64,000 nucleotides of DNA from Pseudobacillus wudalianchiensis (GCF_001685015.1 NZ_MAYT01000028.1:186001-250000); one strand, 5' to 3'; shown: positions 1 to 10,800, numbered from the stretch's first letter. A program made the numbers and translations. The notes: generated by a model from the letters alone, not told the origin.

Positions 1-665
1 CGTAGCGCATTTACAATAACAGAACGAGTAATCCCTACACGATCAGCAATCTTCGAAGCAACGAGTAAACCTTCTTTGCCGTCTAACTCTTCAAAGATAT
101 GCTCAATTGCTTCTAATTCACTGTACGAAAGAGAGCTAATGGCCATTTGGACCACCGCTTTGCTTCTTGCCTCTTCTTCAATTTCTTCTGTTTTTTCACG
201 AAGAATCTCCATCCCTACGACAGTAGCACCATACTCTGCTAAAATTAAATCCTCATCGTGGAACTTCTCTTCTAAACGGGCAAGAACTAACGTGCCAAGA
301 CGCTCACCTGCTCCTTTAATCGGTACAATAGTAGTATGGCCATTTCTAAACAGTTCTTTATTCTCAACCGGAAAAGCAGTGTATTCACTATCGACACCAA
401 GATTTGAAGAGGTGTCTTCCAAATTAAATAGATTTTTTGTGTACTCTTCAGGAAATTGCCTTTCAGCGAGCATTTTTTTCATTCGCTCATTTTCAATTTG
501 CTGATTTACTCCAAAGCCAAGCAGCTTGCCTCGACGGCTAACAACATACACATTCGCTTCAATAAGACCTGACAGGGATTCTGCCATTTCTTTGAAGTTG
601 ACATGCTTGCCCGCCGCATCTTGAAGCAGCTTGTTAATTTTTCTAGTTTTTTCTAACAAATTCAT
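1..665 (-). CDS. codY: GTP- and branched-chain amino acid-sensing transcriptional repressor CodY (C-terminus beyond window)
   Basis: CodY is a dimeric global regulator that represses nutrient-adaptation genes when GTP and branched-chain amino acids are plentiful. About 221 codons are present, and the last few dozen residues lie off the left edge. The start is ATG at 665, with AGGAGG eight bases upstream. The N-terminal GAF ligand domain is clear ([35 protein letters not shown]), followed by the long linker and the first part of the winged helix-turn-helix ([20 protein letters not shown]), after which the sequence is cut. The near-identity to the B. subtilis protein across these blocks makes the call secure. 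It is the last visible gene of the xerC-hslV-hslU-codY cluster, its usual Bacillus position. The 118-base gap to hslU shows no obvious terminator. Confidence 0.97.
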   Translation of the reverse strand, partial: MNLLEKTRKINKLLQDAAGKHVNFKEMAESLSGLIEANVYVVSRRGKLLGFGVNQQIENERMKKMLAERQFPEEYTKNLFNLEDTSSNLGVDSEYTAFPVENKELFRNGHTTIVPIKGAGERLGTLVLARLEEKFHDEDLILAEYGATVVGMEILREKTEEIEEEARSKAVVQMAISSLSYSELEAIEHIFEELDGKEGLLVASKIADRVGITRSVIVNAL

Positions 666-783
666 GATTAAATCCTCCTACAATGACTGGTCTTTCTGTT
701 ACCGATCAATGCTCTTATTTTTTCTTATTTTAAACTAATCCATTTAATTCCTGTTGTGCCCTTCTATCCATCTGATTAAAACT

Positions 784-2193
784 TTATAAGATAAACTGGC
801 TTACATCTTTATCACGTGAAATAGCTTCTAGCTTTTCATTCACGTATTGCGGGGTAATCGTTATTTTCTCCATTGTAATATCAGGCGCTTCGAATGATAG
901 GTCCTCGAGCAGTTTTTCCATAATCGTATGGAGACGGCGCGCACCGATATTATCGGTGCTTTGATTCACTTCAAAGGCAATTTCTGCTATTCTTTTAATA
1001 GCATCGTCAGAAAATTCAATTTCTATACCTTCTGTTTCTAATAAAGCGATATATTGTTTAATTAACGCATTATCCGGCTCCACTAAAATACGAACAAAAT
1101 CTTCTACCGACAGCTTTCCAAGTTCTACACGAATCGGAAAACGGCCTTGTAATTCCGGAATAAGATCAGATGGCTTTGACATATGAAAAGCCCCAGCTGC
1201 GATAAATAATACATGATCTGTTTTTAACGAACCATATTTGGTCACAACCGTTGAGCCCTCGACAATCGGTAGAATATCGCGCTGCACACCTTCTCTTGAA
1301 ACACTAGCTGATGAGGAGGCGGCACCTTTAGCGGCTATTTTATCAATTTCATCAATGAAAATAATCCCCGTCTGCTCAGCGCGTCTAACAGCTTCTTGTG
1401 TCACGTCATCCATATCAATTAGCTTTTGAGCTTCTTCATTTGTCAACGCTTCTCGTGCTTCACGCACCGATAATTTTCTCTTTTTCTTCTTTTTCGGCAA
1501 CAGTCCTCCAAGTGCATCCTGCATGCTCATGCCCATTTGCTCCATCCCTGATCCTTGGAACATGTCAAACATAGAAGGCGGCTGCTCCTCTACCTCAATC
1601 GTAACGACTTCTTCTTCCATATCGCCGCGCGCCAGCTTATCCGCTACAAGCTTTCTCTGTTCGCGAATAGAAGTTTCTTCATAAGAATCCTCTTGACTCG
1701 GTTGTTCCTGCCCGCCGCCGCCAAATAACATTTCAAATGGGTTCTTCATATTATTTGCTTTTTTTCTTGACGGAACGAGCAATTCAACGAGCCGCCGATT
1801 AGCCGCTTCTCTTGCCGGCTCTTGTACAGACTGTATTCTCTCTTCTTTCACAATTCTTACAGACGTTTCTGCTAAGTCACGAACCATTGATTCTACATCC
1901 CGGCCAACGTAACCGACTTCTGTGAATTTGGTTGCTTCTACTTTAATAAAGGGCGCGCCTGAAAGCTTCGCAACACGGCGGGCAATTTCTGTTTTCCCGA
2001 CCCCTGTCGGTCCGATCATCAATATATTTTTCGGGATCACTTCATCTCGAATTTGATCACTTAACAAACTGCGTCGATAGCGATTACGCAAAGCAACCGC
2101 AACCGCTTTTTTAGCCTCTCTCTGACCAACAATATATTGGTCAAGTCGTTCTACAATTTGCCTTGGTGTCAATTGCAATGATTTATTCTCCAA
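784..2193 (-). CDS. hslU: HslU/ClpY, ATPase subunit of the HslVU protease
   Basis: AAA+ unfoldase that forms hexameric rings on HslV and feeds substrates into its chamber. The 469 residues match the family's usual length. Walker A is GPTGVGKT at residues 61-68; the sensor and Walker B region reads [10 protein letters not shown] near residue 280. Between them lies the inserted I domain (about residues 110-245), rich in charged residues, with a run of lysines near 235. The C-terminus ends in SQFIL; in this family the tail inserts into HslV. The start is TTG at 2193, supported by AAAGGAG nine bases upstream; no better ATG exists. It follows hslV by 17 bases and precedes codY. Confidence 0.97.
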   Translation of the reverse strand: MENKSLQLTPRQIVERLDQYIVGQREAKKAVAVALRNRYRRSLLSDQIRDEVIPKNILMIGPTGVGKTEIARRVAKLSGAPFIKVEATKFTEVGYVGRDVESMVRDLAETSVRIVKEERIQSVQEPAREAANRRLVELLVPSRKKANNMKNPFEMLFGGGGQEQPSQEDSYEETSIREQRKLVADKLARGDMEEEVVTIEVEEQPPSMFDMFQGSGMEQMGMSMQDALGGLLPKKKKKRKLSVREAREALTNEEAQKLIDMDDVTQEAVRRAEQTGIIFIDEIDKIAAKGAASSSASVSREGVQRDILPIVEGSTVVTKYGSLKTDHVLFIAAGAFHMSKPSDLIPELQGRFPIRVELGKLSVEDFVRILVEPDNALIKQYIALLETEGIEIEFSDDAIKRIAEIAFEVNQSTDNIGARRLHTIMEKLLEDLSFEAPDITMEKITITPQYVNEKLEAISRDKDVSQFIL

Positions 2194-2210
2194 GCTTCTT
2201 CACTCCTTTA

Positions 2211-2753
2211 CTAAAGTTCTTCAACGATAATCTGATCATTTGTATAGACACATATTTCTCCGGCAATTTCTAGAGCAGCCTTGGCAATTTCCCGTGCAGA
2301 CAAATGATCCCCTGAATAAGTTTTCAAAGCACGGCCTGCAGCGAGCGCAAAGTTTCCGCCGGAGCCGATCGCTAAAATGCCGTCATCCGGTTCAATAACT
2401 TCACCTGTTCCAGAGACGAGTAGAATATTGGATTGGTCCATAACGATCAGCATAGCTTCTAAACGGCGCAACACTTTGTCAGAACGCCATTCTTTCGCAA
2501 GCTCTACCGCTGCACGCTGCAGGTTGCCGTTGTATTCTTCAAGTCTCGTTTCAAACAGTTCAAACAGCGTGAAGGCATCAGCAACCGATCCTGCAAATCC
2601 TGCCAGTACCTTCCCATTAAATAGCTTGCGTACTTTTCTAGCTGTGTGTTTCATCACGACCGCATTTCCAAATGTCACTTGTCCATCTCCGGCCATCGCA
2701 CACCCGCCTTTATGCTGCACAGCAAAAATGGTAGTAGCATGAAATTGATCCAT
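2211..2753 (-). CDS. hslV: HslV/ClpQ, peptidase subunit of the HslVU protease
   Basis: Proteasome-beta-like peptidase forming stacked hexamers capped by HslU. The 180 residues include [22 protein letters not shown] and [11 protein letters not shown], all typical of the family. The start is ATG at 2753 with AAAGGAGG upstream. The N-terminus reads M-D-Q-F-H-A-T-T. The B. subtilis enzyme carries M-S-S-F-H-A-T-T, and its N-terminal serine is described as the nucleophile, whereas Proteobacterial HslV uses the first Thr of the TT pair. This protein lacks that serine, and Met-Asp is a poor substrate for Met removal, so the catalytic residue here is uncertain. No alternative in-frame start lies just upstream. 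Confidence 0.95.
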   Translation of the reverse strand: MDQFHATTIFAVQHKGGCAMAGDGQVTFGNAVVMKHTARKVRKLFNGKVLAGFAGSVADAFTLFELFETRLEEYNGNLQRAAVELAKEWRSDKVLRRLEAMLIVMDQSNILLVSGTGEVIEPDDGILAIGSGGNFALAAGRALKTYSGDHLSAREIAKAALEIAGEICVYTNDQIIVEEL

Positions 2754-2774
2754 AAATCTTGATTCCTCCTTTAC

Positions 2775-3677
2775 TTACGCACGGGGATGATGAGTTAAAT
2801 ACGTCTTTCTTAAATGTTCCTTTGTGACATGAGTATACACTTGCGTAGAAGAAAGATGATCATGTCCAAGCAGTTCTTGCACTGTCCGTAAATCCGCTCC
2901 ATTATTCAGCAAATGAGTGGCAAATGTATGCCGCAGCATATGAGGGTGGATTTTCCTTGTCAAAGAAGCTTTCTCAATCAACGTTGTTAAGATGTGCCGG
3001 ATACCTCTCGAAGTCAGCGGTTTGCCACGATGATTAACGAATAAAAAAGAGTGATGGTCTGTCGGCTTCATTAAGAATTTTCTCGCAGTTGCTATGTATC
3101 GCTCGATTGCTTCAAGAGCAAAGCTTCCGAAAGGCACGTATCTCTCTTTATTCCCTTTTCCTTTAATAAGTAACACGGAAAAATCAAAATCAATATGTTT
3201 CATCTCAATTCCTGTGCATTCACTTACCCGAATGCCTGTTGCATAGAGCAGCTCAAGGATGGCTCTATTACGAATATCTAAAGGATCCTCTCCTTCACAC
3301 ACAGCAAAAAGCTCTTCCATCTCTTCTTCATAAAAAAAGGAGGGGAGCTTCTTTCCACCTTTTGCCTGCTGCACGAGCGCAAAGGGATTTTCCGTTATAA
3401 CCTTTTCTCTAGATAAAAAGCGAAAAAAACTGCGCATGCTAGAAACCCGTCTAGCGATAGTAGCACGGGACAATTGTTGGTCATGCAATGTTGTTAAATA
3501 CAACCGTGCATCTAAATATTCTATTTCTTTTAAGTCCTCAATGCTTTGCTCACTAGTGAACTTAAAGAATTCTTCAATATCGTATCGATAAAATTGTACC
3601 GTATAATCTGAATAGTGTTTTTCAACCCGCAGGAACTCAATGAAACGTTGTAAATACTTATTAAAAGGTTCAGACAT
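2775..3677 (-). CDS. xerC: Tyrosine recombinase XerC (CodV)
   Basis: Site-specific recombinase that, with XerD, resolves chromosome dimers at the terminus dif site. 300 residues. The N-terminal SAM-like core-binding domain covers about residues 1-100. The catalytic domain carries the full active site: R150 (ATGIRVSE), K174 (KGKGNKERY), H246 and R249 (HPHMLRHTFATH), H272 (LLGHDHLSST) and nucleophile Y281 (QVYTHV). ATG start at 3677. It heads the xerC-hslV-hslU-codY cluster; 21 bases separate it from hslV. A good sigma-A promoter lies just upstream. Confidence 0.95.
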   Translation of the reverse strand: MSEPFNKYLQRFIEFLRVEKHYSDYTVQFYRYDIEEFFKFTSEQSIEDLKEIEYLDARLYLTTLHDQQLSRATIARRVSSMRSFFRFLSREKVITENPFALVQQAKGGKKLPSFFYEEEMEELFAVCEGEDPLDIRNRAILELLYATGIRVSECTGIEMKHIDFDFSVLLIKGKGNKERYVPFGSFALEAIERYIATARKFLMKPTDHHSFLFVNHRGKPLTSRGIRHILTTLIEKASLTRKIHPHMLRHTFATHLLNNGADLRTVQELLGHDHLSSTQVYTHVTKEHLRKTYLTHHPRA

Positions 3678-3702
3678 TTACACACCCCCTTAGGGCTACT
3701 AA

Positions 3703-3731
3703 ATCTTATCATAATCAAGCAGCCCTTGCAA
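3703..3731 (-). promoter_or_regulatory. Predicted sigma-A promoter of xerC-hslV-hslU-codY
   Basis: Minus-strand reading: -35 TTGCAA (3726-3731), a 17-base spacer, -10 TAAGAT (3703-3708). It lies between the trmFO stop and the xerC start and would give a leader of about 20 bases. Matches are by eye only. Confidence 0.55.
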
Positions 3732-3737
3732 GAAAGT

Positions 3738-5042
3738 TTACAAACTTTTCACAAAAGTTTGAATTGTTTCTAATGCCCGTTGAGCATGAGCTTCATATCT
3801 TTCTTTCTTATTTCTTATTTTAACCGGGAGATCAGGAAACAAACCAAAATTAGCATTCATTGGTTGAAAGTTCTTGGCGTTTGTTGTTGTAATGTAATGG
3901 GCCATGCTGCCAATGGCTGTTTCTGGCGGAACCACTACCGGATCTTTTCCTAATGCTAGGCGTGCAGCATTTATCCCCGCAATTAAACCGCTCGCTGCCG
4001 ACTCCACATAACCTTCCACTCCTGTCATTTGACCGGCAAAAAATAAATGATTGCGTTCTTTAAACTGATAAGTCGGATTCAATACTTTTGGTGAATTAAT
4101 AAAGGTATTGCGATGCATCACACCGTAACGAACAATTTCTGCTTGTTCAAGACCAGGAATTAACTGCAAGACCTCTTTTTGCGGACCCCATTTTAAATGT
4201 GTTTGAAAACCGACGATATTATAAAGCGTTCCTGCTGCATCGTCTTGTCGCAATTGTACAACCGCATAAGGTCTTTTGCCCGTTTTAGGATCTTCTAATC
4301 CTACAGGCTTCATTGGCCCAAATAGCAATGTCTTTTTCCCACGGCTTGCCAACACTTCTACTGGCATACAGCCTTCGAAAAAAATTTCTTTTTCGAATTC
4401 TTTGAGGGGAACAGTTTCTGCTGAAATAAGCGCTTCATAAAACTTATCAAATTCCTCTTCTGTCATCGGACAGTTTAAGTAAGCAGCTTCTCCCTTATCG
4501 TAACGGGATTTTAAATAGGCTTTATTCATATCTATGCTGTCTCTTTCAATAATAGGAGCCGCAGCGTCATAAAAATATAAATAATCCTCTCCCGTTAATT
4601 CTTTCAGCTTTTCAGATAACGCTGCGCTCGTCAGCGGACCTGTCGCAATTACGGTAATCCCTTCAGGAATCTCCGTTACTTCTTCATTAAATACCGTCAC
4701 ATTCGGATGATTTTTCACCCGTTCTGTTACTTGACCAGCAAACTCGTGGCGGTCAACAGCAAGAGCTCCTCCCGCTGGGACAGAACAATGATCAGCAGCA
4801 GAAATGATCACTGAATTCAATGTTCTCATTTCTTCTTTTAATACGCCGACAGCATTCGTAAGTGCATTCGCCCGTAATGAATTGCTGCAAACAAGCTCAG
4901 CAAATTTATCTGTATGATGAGCCGGTGTTTGTTTAACCGGACGCATTTCAAATAGACGTACCTTTATACCCCGTTCAGCAATTTGAAATGCTGCTTCACT
5001 TCCGGCTAGGCCTGCTCCGATCACATTAACGACTGGTTCCAT
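3738..5042 (-). CDS. trmFO: TrmFO, folate/FAD-dependent tRNA m5U54 methyltransferase
   Basis: Methylates U54 in the T-loop of tRNA using methylenetetrahydrofolate and reduced FAD. The N-terminal dinucleotide-binding motif [12 protein letters not shown] is at residues 5-16. Further family blocks are [31 protein letters not shown] and [20 protein letters not shown] chose the ATG at 5042 because GAGGAGG lies nine bases upstream; the open frame reaches 5078, but that extension has no binding site. This gives 434 residues, close to the B. subtilis protein. It follows topA in the same direction and precedes xerC. Confidence 0.96.
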   Translation of the reverse strand: MEPVVNVIGAGLAGSEAAFQIAERGIKVRLFEMRPVKQTPAHHTDKFAELVCSNSLRANALTNAVGVLKEEMRTLNSVIISAADHCSVPAGGALAVDRHEFAGQVTERVKNHPNVTVFNEEVTEIPEGITVIATGPLTSAALSEKLKELTGEDYLYFYDAAAPIIERDSIDMNKAYLKSRYDKGEAAYLNCPMTEEEFDKFYEALISAETVPLKEFEKEIFFEGCMPVEVLASRGKKTLLFGPMKPVGLEDPKTGKRPYAVVQLRQDDAAGTLYNIVGFQTHLKWGPQKEVLQLIPGLEQAEIVRYGVMHRNTFINSPKVLNPTYQFKERNHLFFAGQMTGVEGYVESAASGLIAGINAARLALGKDPVVVPPETAIGSMAHYITTTNAKNFQPMNANFGLFPDLPVKIRNKKERYEAHAQRALETIQTFVKSL

Positions 5043-5142
5043 TGTTTTCAACCTCCTCAAAAATAATGGTACGTACATCTATGTCCCTAAAGCATTGTAC
5101 AACAGACGTTCGCATAAAAAAAGTATTATGTGCGAAAACAAG

Positions 5143-5168
5143 TAAAAAAGCGGGAATATCCCGCTTTT
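5143..5168 (-). terminator. Rho-independent terminator of topA
   Basis: Inverted repeat 5146-5155 / 5159-5168 (AAAAGCGGGA, three-base loop) followed on the minus strand by a T-rich run. The first arm overlaps the topA stop codon by two bases. It separates topA from trmFO. Confidence 0.8.
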
Positions 5169-7251
5169 ACACTTGTGTTTCTTCCTTATAATCGCATCCC
5201 GTGCATTGAATTTGCACGCCTTTTTTCAGTTTTTTCTCGACGAGCATCTGTTCACATTTTGGACATTTTCGTTCAATTGGTTTATCCCACGATAAAAAGT
5301 CACATTCTGGAAAACGATCACATCCATAAAAAATTCGCCGTTTCTTACTTTTTCTTTCTATTATATTTCCTTCATTACACTTTGGACATTTCACACCGAT
5401 CTCTTTTACAATTGCCTTTGTATTTCGGCAATCAGGAAAATTACTGCAAGCCATAAACTTTCCGTAACGGCCCATTTTAAAGACCATTGGGCTGCCGCAG
5501 TTTTCGCAATCTTCTCCTGCCGGCTCGTCTTTAATTTCTACCTTTTCCATTTCTTCTTCCGCTTTGACTAAGTGCTTCTCAAACCCTTGGTAAAACTCAT
5601 CGATGACTTCTACCCATTCAACTTGCCCATCCTCTACATTGTCTAAGTCTTTTTCCATTTTTGCCGTGAACTCCACGTCAATAATATCTGAAAAGAACTC
5701 CACCATTAGCTCATGGACAATCTCACCTAGTTCTGTTGGGATAAATCTCTTATTATCAAGAGCTACATAACCGCGTTTTTGAATCGTATCGAGCGTAGGA
5801 GCGAAGGTAGACGGACGGCCAATACCAAGCTCCTCAAGTGTTTTGACGAGTCGTGCTTCTGTGTAGCGGGGTGGCGGCTGGGTAAAGTGCTGCTTTGGAT
5901 CAATTGTTTCTGTTTGAACGTTGTCACCTTTCTCTAGGCTAGGCAGCTGCTTTTCTTTCTCTTCCTGGCCGTCATCCGATCCTTCTATATATACTTTCAT
6001 AAACCCTTGGAATTTCACTTTCGAACCGGTAGCTCGAAACGTAATCTCACCGTTTACAAGATCTGCACTAACCGTATCTATAATGGCTGCTGACATTTGG
6101 CTAGCAAGGAAGCGTTCCCATATGAGCTTATAGAGTCTGAGCTGGTCCCGTGACAAAAATTCTTTTAACATACTAGGTTCTTTTAACACACTGGTCGGTC
6201 GAATGGCTTCATGTGCATCCTGGGCATTGGCTGCTTTTTTCTCTTTTTTCGCTTTTGCCTCTATCTCTTTCGTATATTCTTTCCCATGGACAGATTCGAT
6301 AAATTCACGAGCCTCTTTTTGGGCAATCTCTGAAACCCTTGTAGAGTCTGTTCTCATATACGTAATCAATCCGACTGTTCCTTCTTTGCCAAGGTCAATT
6401 CCCTCGTATAATTGCTGGGCGAGCATCATCGTTTTCTTTGCCCGGAAGTTTAGCTTACGAGCTGCTTCCTGTTGAAGCGAAGAAGTCGTAAATGGCAATG
6501 CAGGATTTCTTCTTCTCTCTTTCTTTGTGACACTCGCAATTTCAAAACGATTTCCCTTAATAGCGGACAGAATCTCTTTTACTTCTTCTTCTGATTTTAA
6601 GGCTGTTTTCTTTCCGTTTTTTCCATAAAATGATGCTGAGAAGGACTCTGTTCCCTTTAAAAATTGTGCTTCAATCGTCCAGTATTCTTCTGGCGTAAAT
6701 TGATTAATCTCTTTCTCACGGTCAATAATAAGCCGCAAAGCAACTGACTGCACACGTCCCGCACTTAGTCCTTTCTTTACTTTCTTCCAAAGAAGCGGAC
6801 TGATGTTGTAACCGACTAGCCGGTCTAAAATACGGCGTGCTTGCTGAGCGTCGACAAGATCCATATTAATTGGGCGTGGATGCTTGAAGGATTCCTTAAT
6901 CGCATCTTTCGTAATTTCATTAAAGACGACACGGCAATCGGATGACGTATCTAGATCTAAACTATGAGCCAAATGCCAGGCGATCGCTTCCCCTTCTCTA
7001 TCGGGGTCAGCTGCCAGGTAGATTTTTTTGGCCTTTTTAGCAGCTGTCTTTAATTCCTTCAATACTGGCCCTTTTCCGCGAATGGTAATATATTTCGGTT
7101 CATAGTTATTTTCTATATCAACACCCATTTGGCTTTTAGGCAAGTCGCGTACATGCCCCATGGATGCTTTTACTTTATATTTTTTCCCCAAATAACGTTC
7201 GATTGTTTTCGCTTTTGCAGGGGACTCGACTATTACTAAGTATTCTGACAT
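5167..7251 (-). CDS. topA: DNA topoisomerase I
   Basis: Type IA topoisomerase that relaxes negative supercoils through a 5'-phosphotyrosine. The Toprim domain comes first ([12 protein letters not shown] near the start; acidic DPDREGE at about residues 83-89). The catalytic core holds active-site Y298 in [12 protein letters not shown]. The C-terminus has three zinc-ribbon blocks: CENCG...CSNFPDC, CPKCNEG...CDRFPEC and CPKCEQ...CTGC. The ATG at 7251 was chosen because GGGGGAGG lies seven bases upstream; an open extension to 7326 runs through the promoter. 694 residues, the usual Bacillus length. It stands after dprA, as in B. subtilis. Confidence 0.97.
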   Translation of the reverse strand: MSEYLVIVESPAKAKTIERYLGKKYKVKASMGHVRDLPKSQMGVDIENNYEPKYITIRGKGPVLKELKTAAKKAKKIYLAADPDREGEAIAWHLAHSLDLDTSSDCRVVFNEITKDAIKESFKHPRPINMDLVDAQQARRILDRLVGYNISPLLWKKVKKGLSAGRVQSVALRLIIDREKEINQFTPEEYWTIEAQFLKGTESFSASFYGKNGKKTALKSEEEVKEILSAIKGNRFEIASVTKKERRRNPALPFTTSSLQQEAARKLNFRAKKTMMLAQQLYEGIDLGKEGTVGLITYMRTDSTRVSEIAQKEAREFIESVHGKEYTKEIEAKAKKEKKAANAQDAHEAIRPTSVLKEPSMLKEFLSRDQLRLYKLIWERFLASQMSAAIIDTVSADLVNGEITFRATGSKVKFQGFMKVYIEGSDDGQEEKEKQLPSLEKGDNVQTETIDPKQHFTQPPPRYTEARLVKTLEELGIGRPSTFAPTLDTIQKRGYVALDNKRFIPTELGEIVHELMVEFFSDIIDVEFTAKMEKDLDNVEDGQVEWVEVIDEFYQGFEKHLVKAEEEMEKVEIKDEPAGEDCENCGSPMVFKMGRYGKFMACSNFPDCRNTKAIVKEIGVKCPKCNEGNIIERKSKKRRIFYGCDRFPECDFLSWDKPIERKCPKCEQMLVEKKLKKGVQIQCTGCDYKEETQV

Positions 7252-7297
7252 GCATAAACCTCCCCCTAGAGGTGAAAATAAATAGATGTAACACACA

Positions 7298-7326
7298 TTA
7301 TTAGCCGGTTTGATGACAATTGTCAA
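7298..7326 (-). promoter_or_regulatory. Predicted sigma-A promoter of topA
   Basis: Minus-strand -35 TTGACA (7321-7326, perfect), a 17-base spacer, -10 TAATAA (7298-7303; AATAAT one base over is also possible). The spacer side of the -35 also holds the palindrome TGACAATTGTCA. The leader would be about 40 bases. The rest of the 250-base dprA-topA gap is very AT-rich and shows no gene. Confidence 0.65.
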
Positions 7327-7501
7327 TCAATTGGTGTTTTAATTATGTTTTTCTATTTGTTTTTCTCTATTCACTAAAAGTATTTTTTATCCTTTTATTT
7401 CATTGATTCTTTTGCAAAATTTAATACAGTTTGCGAATAAAAGCAACCTTTTTTTATAAAAGAAGAAAAATCAATTGACTTTTCTATAACATTTTCCTTC
7501 A

Positions 7502-8347
7502 TTATTGCATGATTTCCGATAAAATATCTTCGCTCGTCTGCACTAACTTTGCTCCCTCACTGATTAATTCATTTGTTCCTTGAGACAACGGATCGTCGAT
7601 TCTTCCCGGCACACAAAAAACTTCCCTCCCCTGCTCTAAAGCACAGTAAGCAGTAATTAACGAGCCGCTTTTCTTTCCTGCTTGTACTATAACAGAACCA
7701 ACTGATAACCCGCTAATAATTCGGTTTCTAGCCGGAAAGTGCCATCTTTCCGGCTTTGTATTCGGTGGATATTCTGATAAAAGCAGGCCCGATTTGATAA
7801 TTTTTTGTGCTAAAGGAATGTTCTCTCTAGGATACAAGTGTTGAAAGCCTCCTGCTATGACAGCGATTGTTTCTCCTTTGTTAGCCAACGCTTCCTCGTG
7901 GGCAAAAGTATCTATTCCTTTGGCAAGCCCACTGACGACGACGCAGTCATTCTGAATAAGGTTTGGCACTAATAATCGCACGGACTTATGTCCATACTCA
8001 TTTGCTTTTCGTGCCCCTACGATGGCCACCTTTCGTTCTCGAGTAAGCAAAGCCGGGTTCCCCGCCGCATAAAGAATCCAAGGAGGCTGCGGCAATGTTT
8101 TTAAGAGGGCGGGATAAAAAGGGCTATAAATAGGGATAGCCATGATCCCCTGGCTTTCATATTTACTAATCAATGGCTGGATTGGCTGTTCTTTTAACTG
8201 TTCTATAACAGTAATAGCTTGTGAAGAAGAAAGGGCAAGTGTGTTGGAGAGATACGTAGAGGAATATTGATAAAGGTTTTTAAGATCACTCTCTTGTTTC
8301 AAAAGCAGATAAATTGCTTTCCAACCAATACCGCGGCAGTGTTGCAA
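7502..8347 (-). CDS. dprA: DNA-processing protein DprA
   Basis: Binds incoming single-stranded DNA during transformation and loads RecA. The central Rossmann-like domain is clear: VAIVGARKANEYG, VVSGLAKGIDTFAHEEAL, VIAGGFQHLYPREN, SEYPPNTKPERWHFPARNRIISGLS and SGSLITAYCALEQGREVF. The start is uncertain. TTG at 8347 gives 281 residues but has a weak binding site. The frame stays open upstream, and a CTG at 8377 lies eight bases after AAGGGGG. That start would add ten residues (LDLLTKKIIH) that align with the N-terminus of the B. subtilis protein. It lies between sucD and topA. No other competence genes are in the window. Confidence 0.93.
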   Translation of the reverse strand: MQHCRGIGWKAIYLLLKQESDLKNLYQYSSTYLSNTLALSSSQAITVIEQLKEQPIQPLISKYESQGIMAIPIYSPFYPALLKTLPQPPWILYAAGNPALLTRERKVAIVGARKANEYGHKSVRLLVPNLIQNDCVVVSGLAKGIDTFAHEEALANKGETIAVIAGGFQHLYPRENIPLAQKIIKSGLLLSEYPPNTKPERWHFPARNRIISGLSVGSVIVQAGKKSGSLITAYCALEQGREVFCVPGRIDDPLSQGTNELISEGAKLVQTSEDILSEIMQ

Positions 8348-8477
8348 ATGAATAATTTTCTTTGTTAATAGATCCAGCTTAAGTTCCCCCTTTTCATAAA
8401 AAGCGCTATTAATAATGAATGTTCCTCGGCCCTTCTATCAACCATAAAAAGTCTGCATTGACCTTTAACAGAGCCTA

Positions 8478-8526
8478 TAAAAAAAGACTGTCCCGAATGC
8501 CTTTTTCGCTGCTTTCGGGACAGTCT
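8478..8526 (-). terminator. Rho-independent terminator of sucCD
   Basis: Perfect 13-bp stem AGACTGTCCCGAA (8485-8497) with 8514-8526, a 16-base loop, then a minus-strand run of six T (8479-8484). It lies 23 bases after the sucD stop. Confidence 0.9.
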
Positions 8527-8549
8527 CTTCGTTGTATATTCAGGCAAAA

Positions 8550-9452
8550 TTAATGAGTTTTACACTCGTCATAAATGCCTTTTTCTTTGATGACTTCGAT
8601 CAATGTTTCGCCCATAACAGATGGAGTTTCAGCTACTTTAATGCCGCATTCGTTCATGACACGGATTTTTTCGTCAGCTGTTCCTTTTCCGCCAGAAATA
8701 ATCGCACCAGCATGGCCCATGCGTTTTCCTGGAGGTGCTGTACGGCCGCCAATAAAGCCAACAACAGGTTTTGTCATATTTGCTTTTACCCATTGTGCTG
8801 CTTCTTCTTCAGCTGTTCCGCCGATTTCACCGATCATAATAACCGCTTTTGTTTCTGGATCTTCGTTGAATGCTTTTAATACATCAATGAAATCCGTACC
8901 GTTTACTGGGTCTCCACCAATACCAACAGCTGTTGACTGGCCAATTCCAGCTTGTGACAATTGATGTACTGCTTCATAAGTCAATGTACCGGAACGGGAC
9001 ACAACGCCCACGTGTCCTTTTGTGTGAATGTAACCAGGCATGATACCAATTTTACACTCACCAGGTGTAATGACTCCTGGGCAGTTTGGTCCAACTAAAC
9101 GAGTTTTCTTGCCTTGCATGTAACGCTTTACTTTTACCATATCTAATACTGGAATGTGTTCAGTAATACAGATAACAAGTTCAAGTTCTGCATCTACTGC
9201 TTCTACAATTGCATCTGCAGCGAATGGAGCAGGAACATAAATTACAGAAGCGTTCGCACCTGTAGCTTTTACTGCATCACTCACAGTATTAAACACTGGT
9301 ACACCTTCTACTTCTGTTCCACCTTTACCAGGTGATGTACCACCAACGATTTTTGTACCGTATTCTAGCATTTGTTTTGTATGGAAAAGAGCTGTTTTAC
9401 CAGTAATACCTTGAACGATTACTTTTGTGTCTTTATTAACAAATACACTCAT
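8550..9452 (-). CDS. sucD: Succinyl-CoA synthetase, alpha subunit
   Basis: TCA-cycle enzyme that makes succinate plus a nucleoside triphosphate from succinyl-CoA with SucC. 300 residues. The N-terminal CoA-binding Rossmann domain has [16 protein letters not shown] and GTSPGKGG. The phosphorylated histidine is H247 in GHAGAI. The conserved block [12 protein letters not shown] lies near residue 120. ATG at 9452. It follows sucC by 34 bases and ends at a strong terminator, so sucCD forms its own transcript. Confidence 0.97.
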   Translation of the reverse strand: MSVFVNKDTKVIVQGITGKTALFHTKQMLEYGTKIVGGTSPGKGGTEVEGVPVFNTVSDAVKATGANASVIYVPAPFAADAIVEAVDAELELVICITEHIPVLDMVKVKRYMQGKKTRLVGPNCPGVITPGECKIGIMPGYIHTKGHVGVVSRSGTLTYEAVHQLSQAGIGQSTAVGIGGDPVNGTDFIDVLKAFNEDPETKAVIMIGEIGGTAEEEAAQWVKANMTKPVVGFIGGRTAPPGKRMGHAGAIISGGKGTADEKIRVMNECGIKVAETPSVMGETLIEVIKEKGIYDECKTH

Positions 9453-9486
9453 GCCTATACCTGCCTTTCTCTGGTCAACTCCGGGA

Positions 9487-10650
9487 TTATTTGCTTACAA
9501 GCTCAACGATTTTTTGTGCGCCGTCAGCCATAGACTCAGCTGCAACAATGTCGATATCAGATTCACTTAAGATTTTCTTACCTAAATCAACGTTTGTTCC
9601 TTCTAAGCGAACAACAAGTGGTACAGATAAGCCAACTTGCTTCGCTGCTTCTACTACACCAGTAGCAATAATGTCACACTTCATGATTCCACCGAAAATG
9701 TTAACGAAGATTCCTTTGACGTTTTCATCGGAAAGAATAATTTTAAATGCTTCTGTTACTTTTTCAGCTGTCGCGCCGCCGCCAACATCAAGGAAGTTAG
9801 CCGGATCGCCGCCGTAATGCTTAATAATATCCATTGTTGCCATAGCAAGGCCTGCCCCATTAACCATACAGCCAATGTTGCCATCAAGAGAGATATAGCT
9901 TAAGTCATATTTAGAAGCTTCGATCTCTTTTGGATCTTCTTCTTCTAGATCGCGGTATTCCATAATGTCTTTATGGCGATACAATGCGTTAGAATCAAAG
10001 TTGATTTTCGCATCAAGAGCCATAACATTGCCATCACCTGTTACAACAAGCGGGTTAATTTCAGCGATAGAAGCATCTTTCTCAATAAATGCTGTGTAAA
10101 GCCCCATCATGAATTTAACTGCTTTGTTTACAAGCTCTGCTGGAATGTTAATGTTGAAAGCAATACGACGAGCTTGGTAAGGCATTAAGCCAGTTACTGG
10201 ATCGATATACTCTTTGAAAATTTTCTCTGGAGTCGCTTCAGCTACTTCTTCAATTTCTGTTCCGCCTTCTTCTGAAGCCATTAATACGACTTGAGATGTA
10301 GCACGGTCTAGAACAAGACCTACATAATATTCTTTTTGAATATCGCAGCCTTCTTCGATCAATAAACGCTTGACTTCTTTACCTTCTGGACCAGTTTGAT
10401 GAGTGACAAGCGTTTTACCTAAAATTTCTTCAGCATATGTACGCACTTCATCAATATTTTTTGCAACTTTAACTCCGCCCGCTTTTCCGCGGCCGCCTGC
10501 ATGAATTTGCGCTTTTACGACACAAACCTCCGTGCCAAGTTGTTTTGCTGCTTCAACTGCTTCTTCTACGGAAAAAGCAACTTTACCGTTTGGAACGGCT
10601 ACCCCGTAACTTCTGAGGATTTCTTTACCTTGATACTCATGGATATTCAT
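9487..10650 (-). CDS. sucC: Succinyl-CoA synthetase, beta subunit
   Basis: Nucleotide-binding, ATP-grasp subunit of succinyl-CoA synthetase. The typical N-terminus is [17 protein letters not shown], with [17 protein letters not shown] at about 45-60 and INPLVV and [10 protein letters not shown] farther on. ATG at 10650 was selected because AGGAGG lies seven bases upstream; the open frame continues to 10695 but overlaps the -10 box. 387 residues, as expected. First gene of sucCD. Confidence 0.97.
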   Translation of the reverse strand: MNIHEYQGKEILRSYGVAVPNGKVAFSVEEAVEAAKQLGTEVCVVKAQIHAGGRGKAGGVKVAKNIDEVRTYAEEILGKTLVTHQTGPEGKEVKRLLIEEGCDIQKEYYVGLVLDRATSQVVLMASEEGGTEIEEVAEATPEKIFKEYIDPVTGLMPYQARRIAFNINIPAELVNKAVKFMMGLYTAFIEKDASIAEINPLVVTGDGNVMALDAKINFDSNALYRHKDIMEYRDLEEEDPKEIEASKYDLSYISLDGNIGCMVNGAGLAMATMDIIKHYGGDPANFLDVGGGATAEKVTEAFKIILSDENVKGIFVNIFGGIMKCDIIATGVVEAAKQVGLSVPLVVRLEGTNVDLGKKILSESDIDIVAAESMADGAQKIVELVSK

Positions 10651-10693
10651 ACTCCATCCTCCTATCAATCTCAAAAAAGTAGACTGCGTTTCC

Positions 10694-10722
10694 ATTGTAT
10701 ATAAGATCGGAATTTCTGTCTA
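10694..10722 (-). promoter_or_regulatory. Predicted sigma-A promoter of sucCD
   Basis: Minus-strand -35 TAGACA (10717-10722), exact 17-base spacer, -10 TACAAT (10694-10699). The leader would be about 37 bases and contains the sucC ribosome binding site. Confidence 0.7.
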
Positions 10723-10786
10723 GATGTTGAACTTAATTTTGTTATTGTTCGGCTTTTTTATAGAATTTTGCAATTATTTAAGCGTT

Positions 10787-10800
10787 CGTAAGCGCTTTTT
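10787..10800 (-). promoter_or_regulatory. Possible CcpA (cre) operator upstream of sucCD
   Basis: Minus-strand AAAAAGCGCTTACG matches the central part of the cre consensus TGWAANCGNTNWCA, with mismatches at the outer positions. It lies about 65 bases upstream of the sucCD -35 box. Carbon control of TCA-cycle genes by CcpA is known in Bacillus, but this site is only a pattern match. Confidence 0.35.

Noticed and set aside
76-504. 142-residue plus-strand open frame
   Set aside because: It is antisense to codY, which is clearly the real gene by homology.
8365-8547. 60-residue minus-strand open frame between dprA and sucD
   Set aside because: It runs through the sucD terminator, has no family resemblance and no ribosome binding site.
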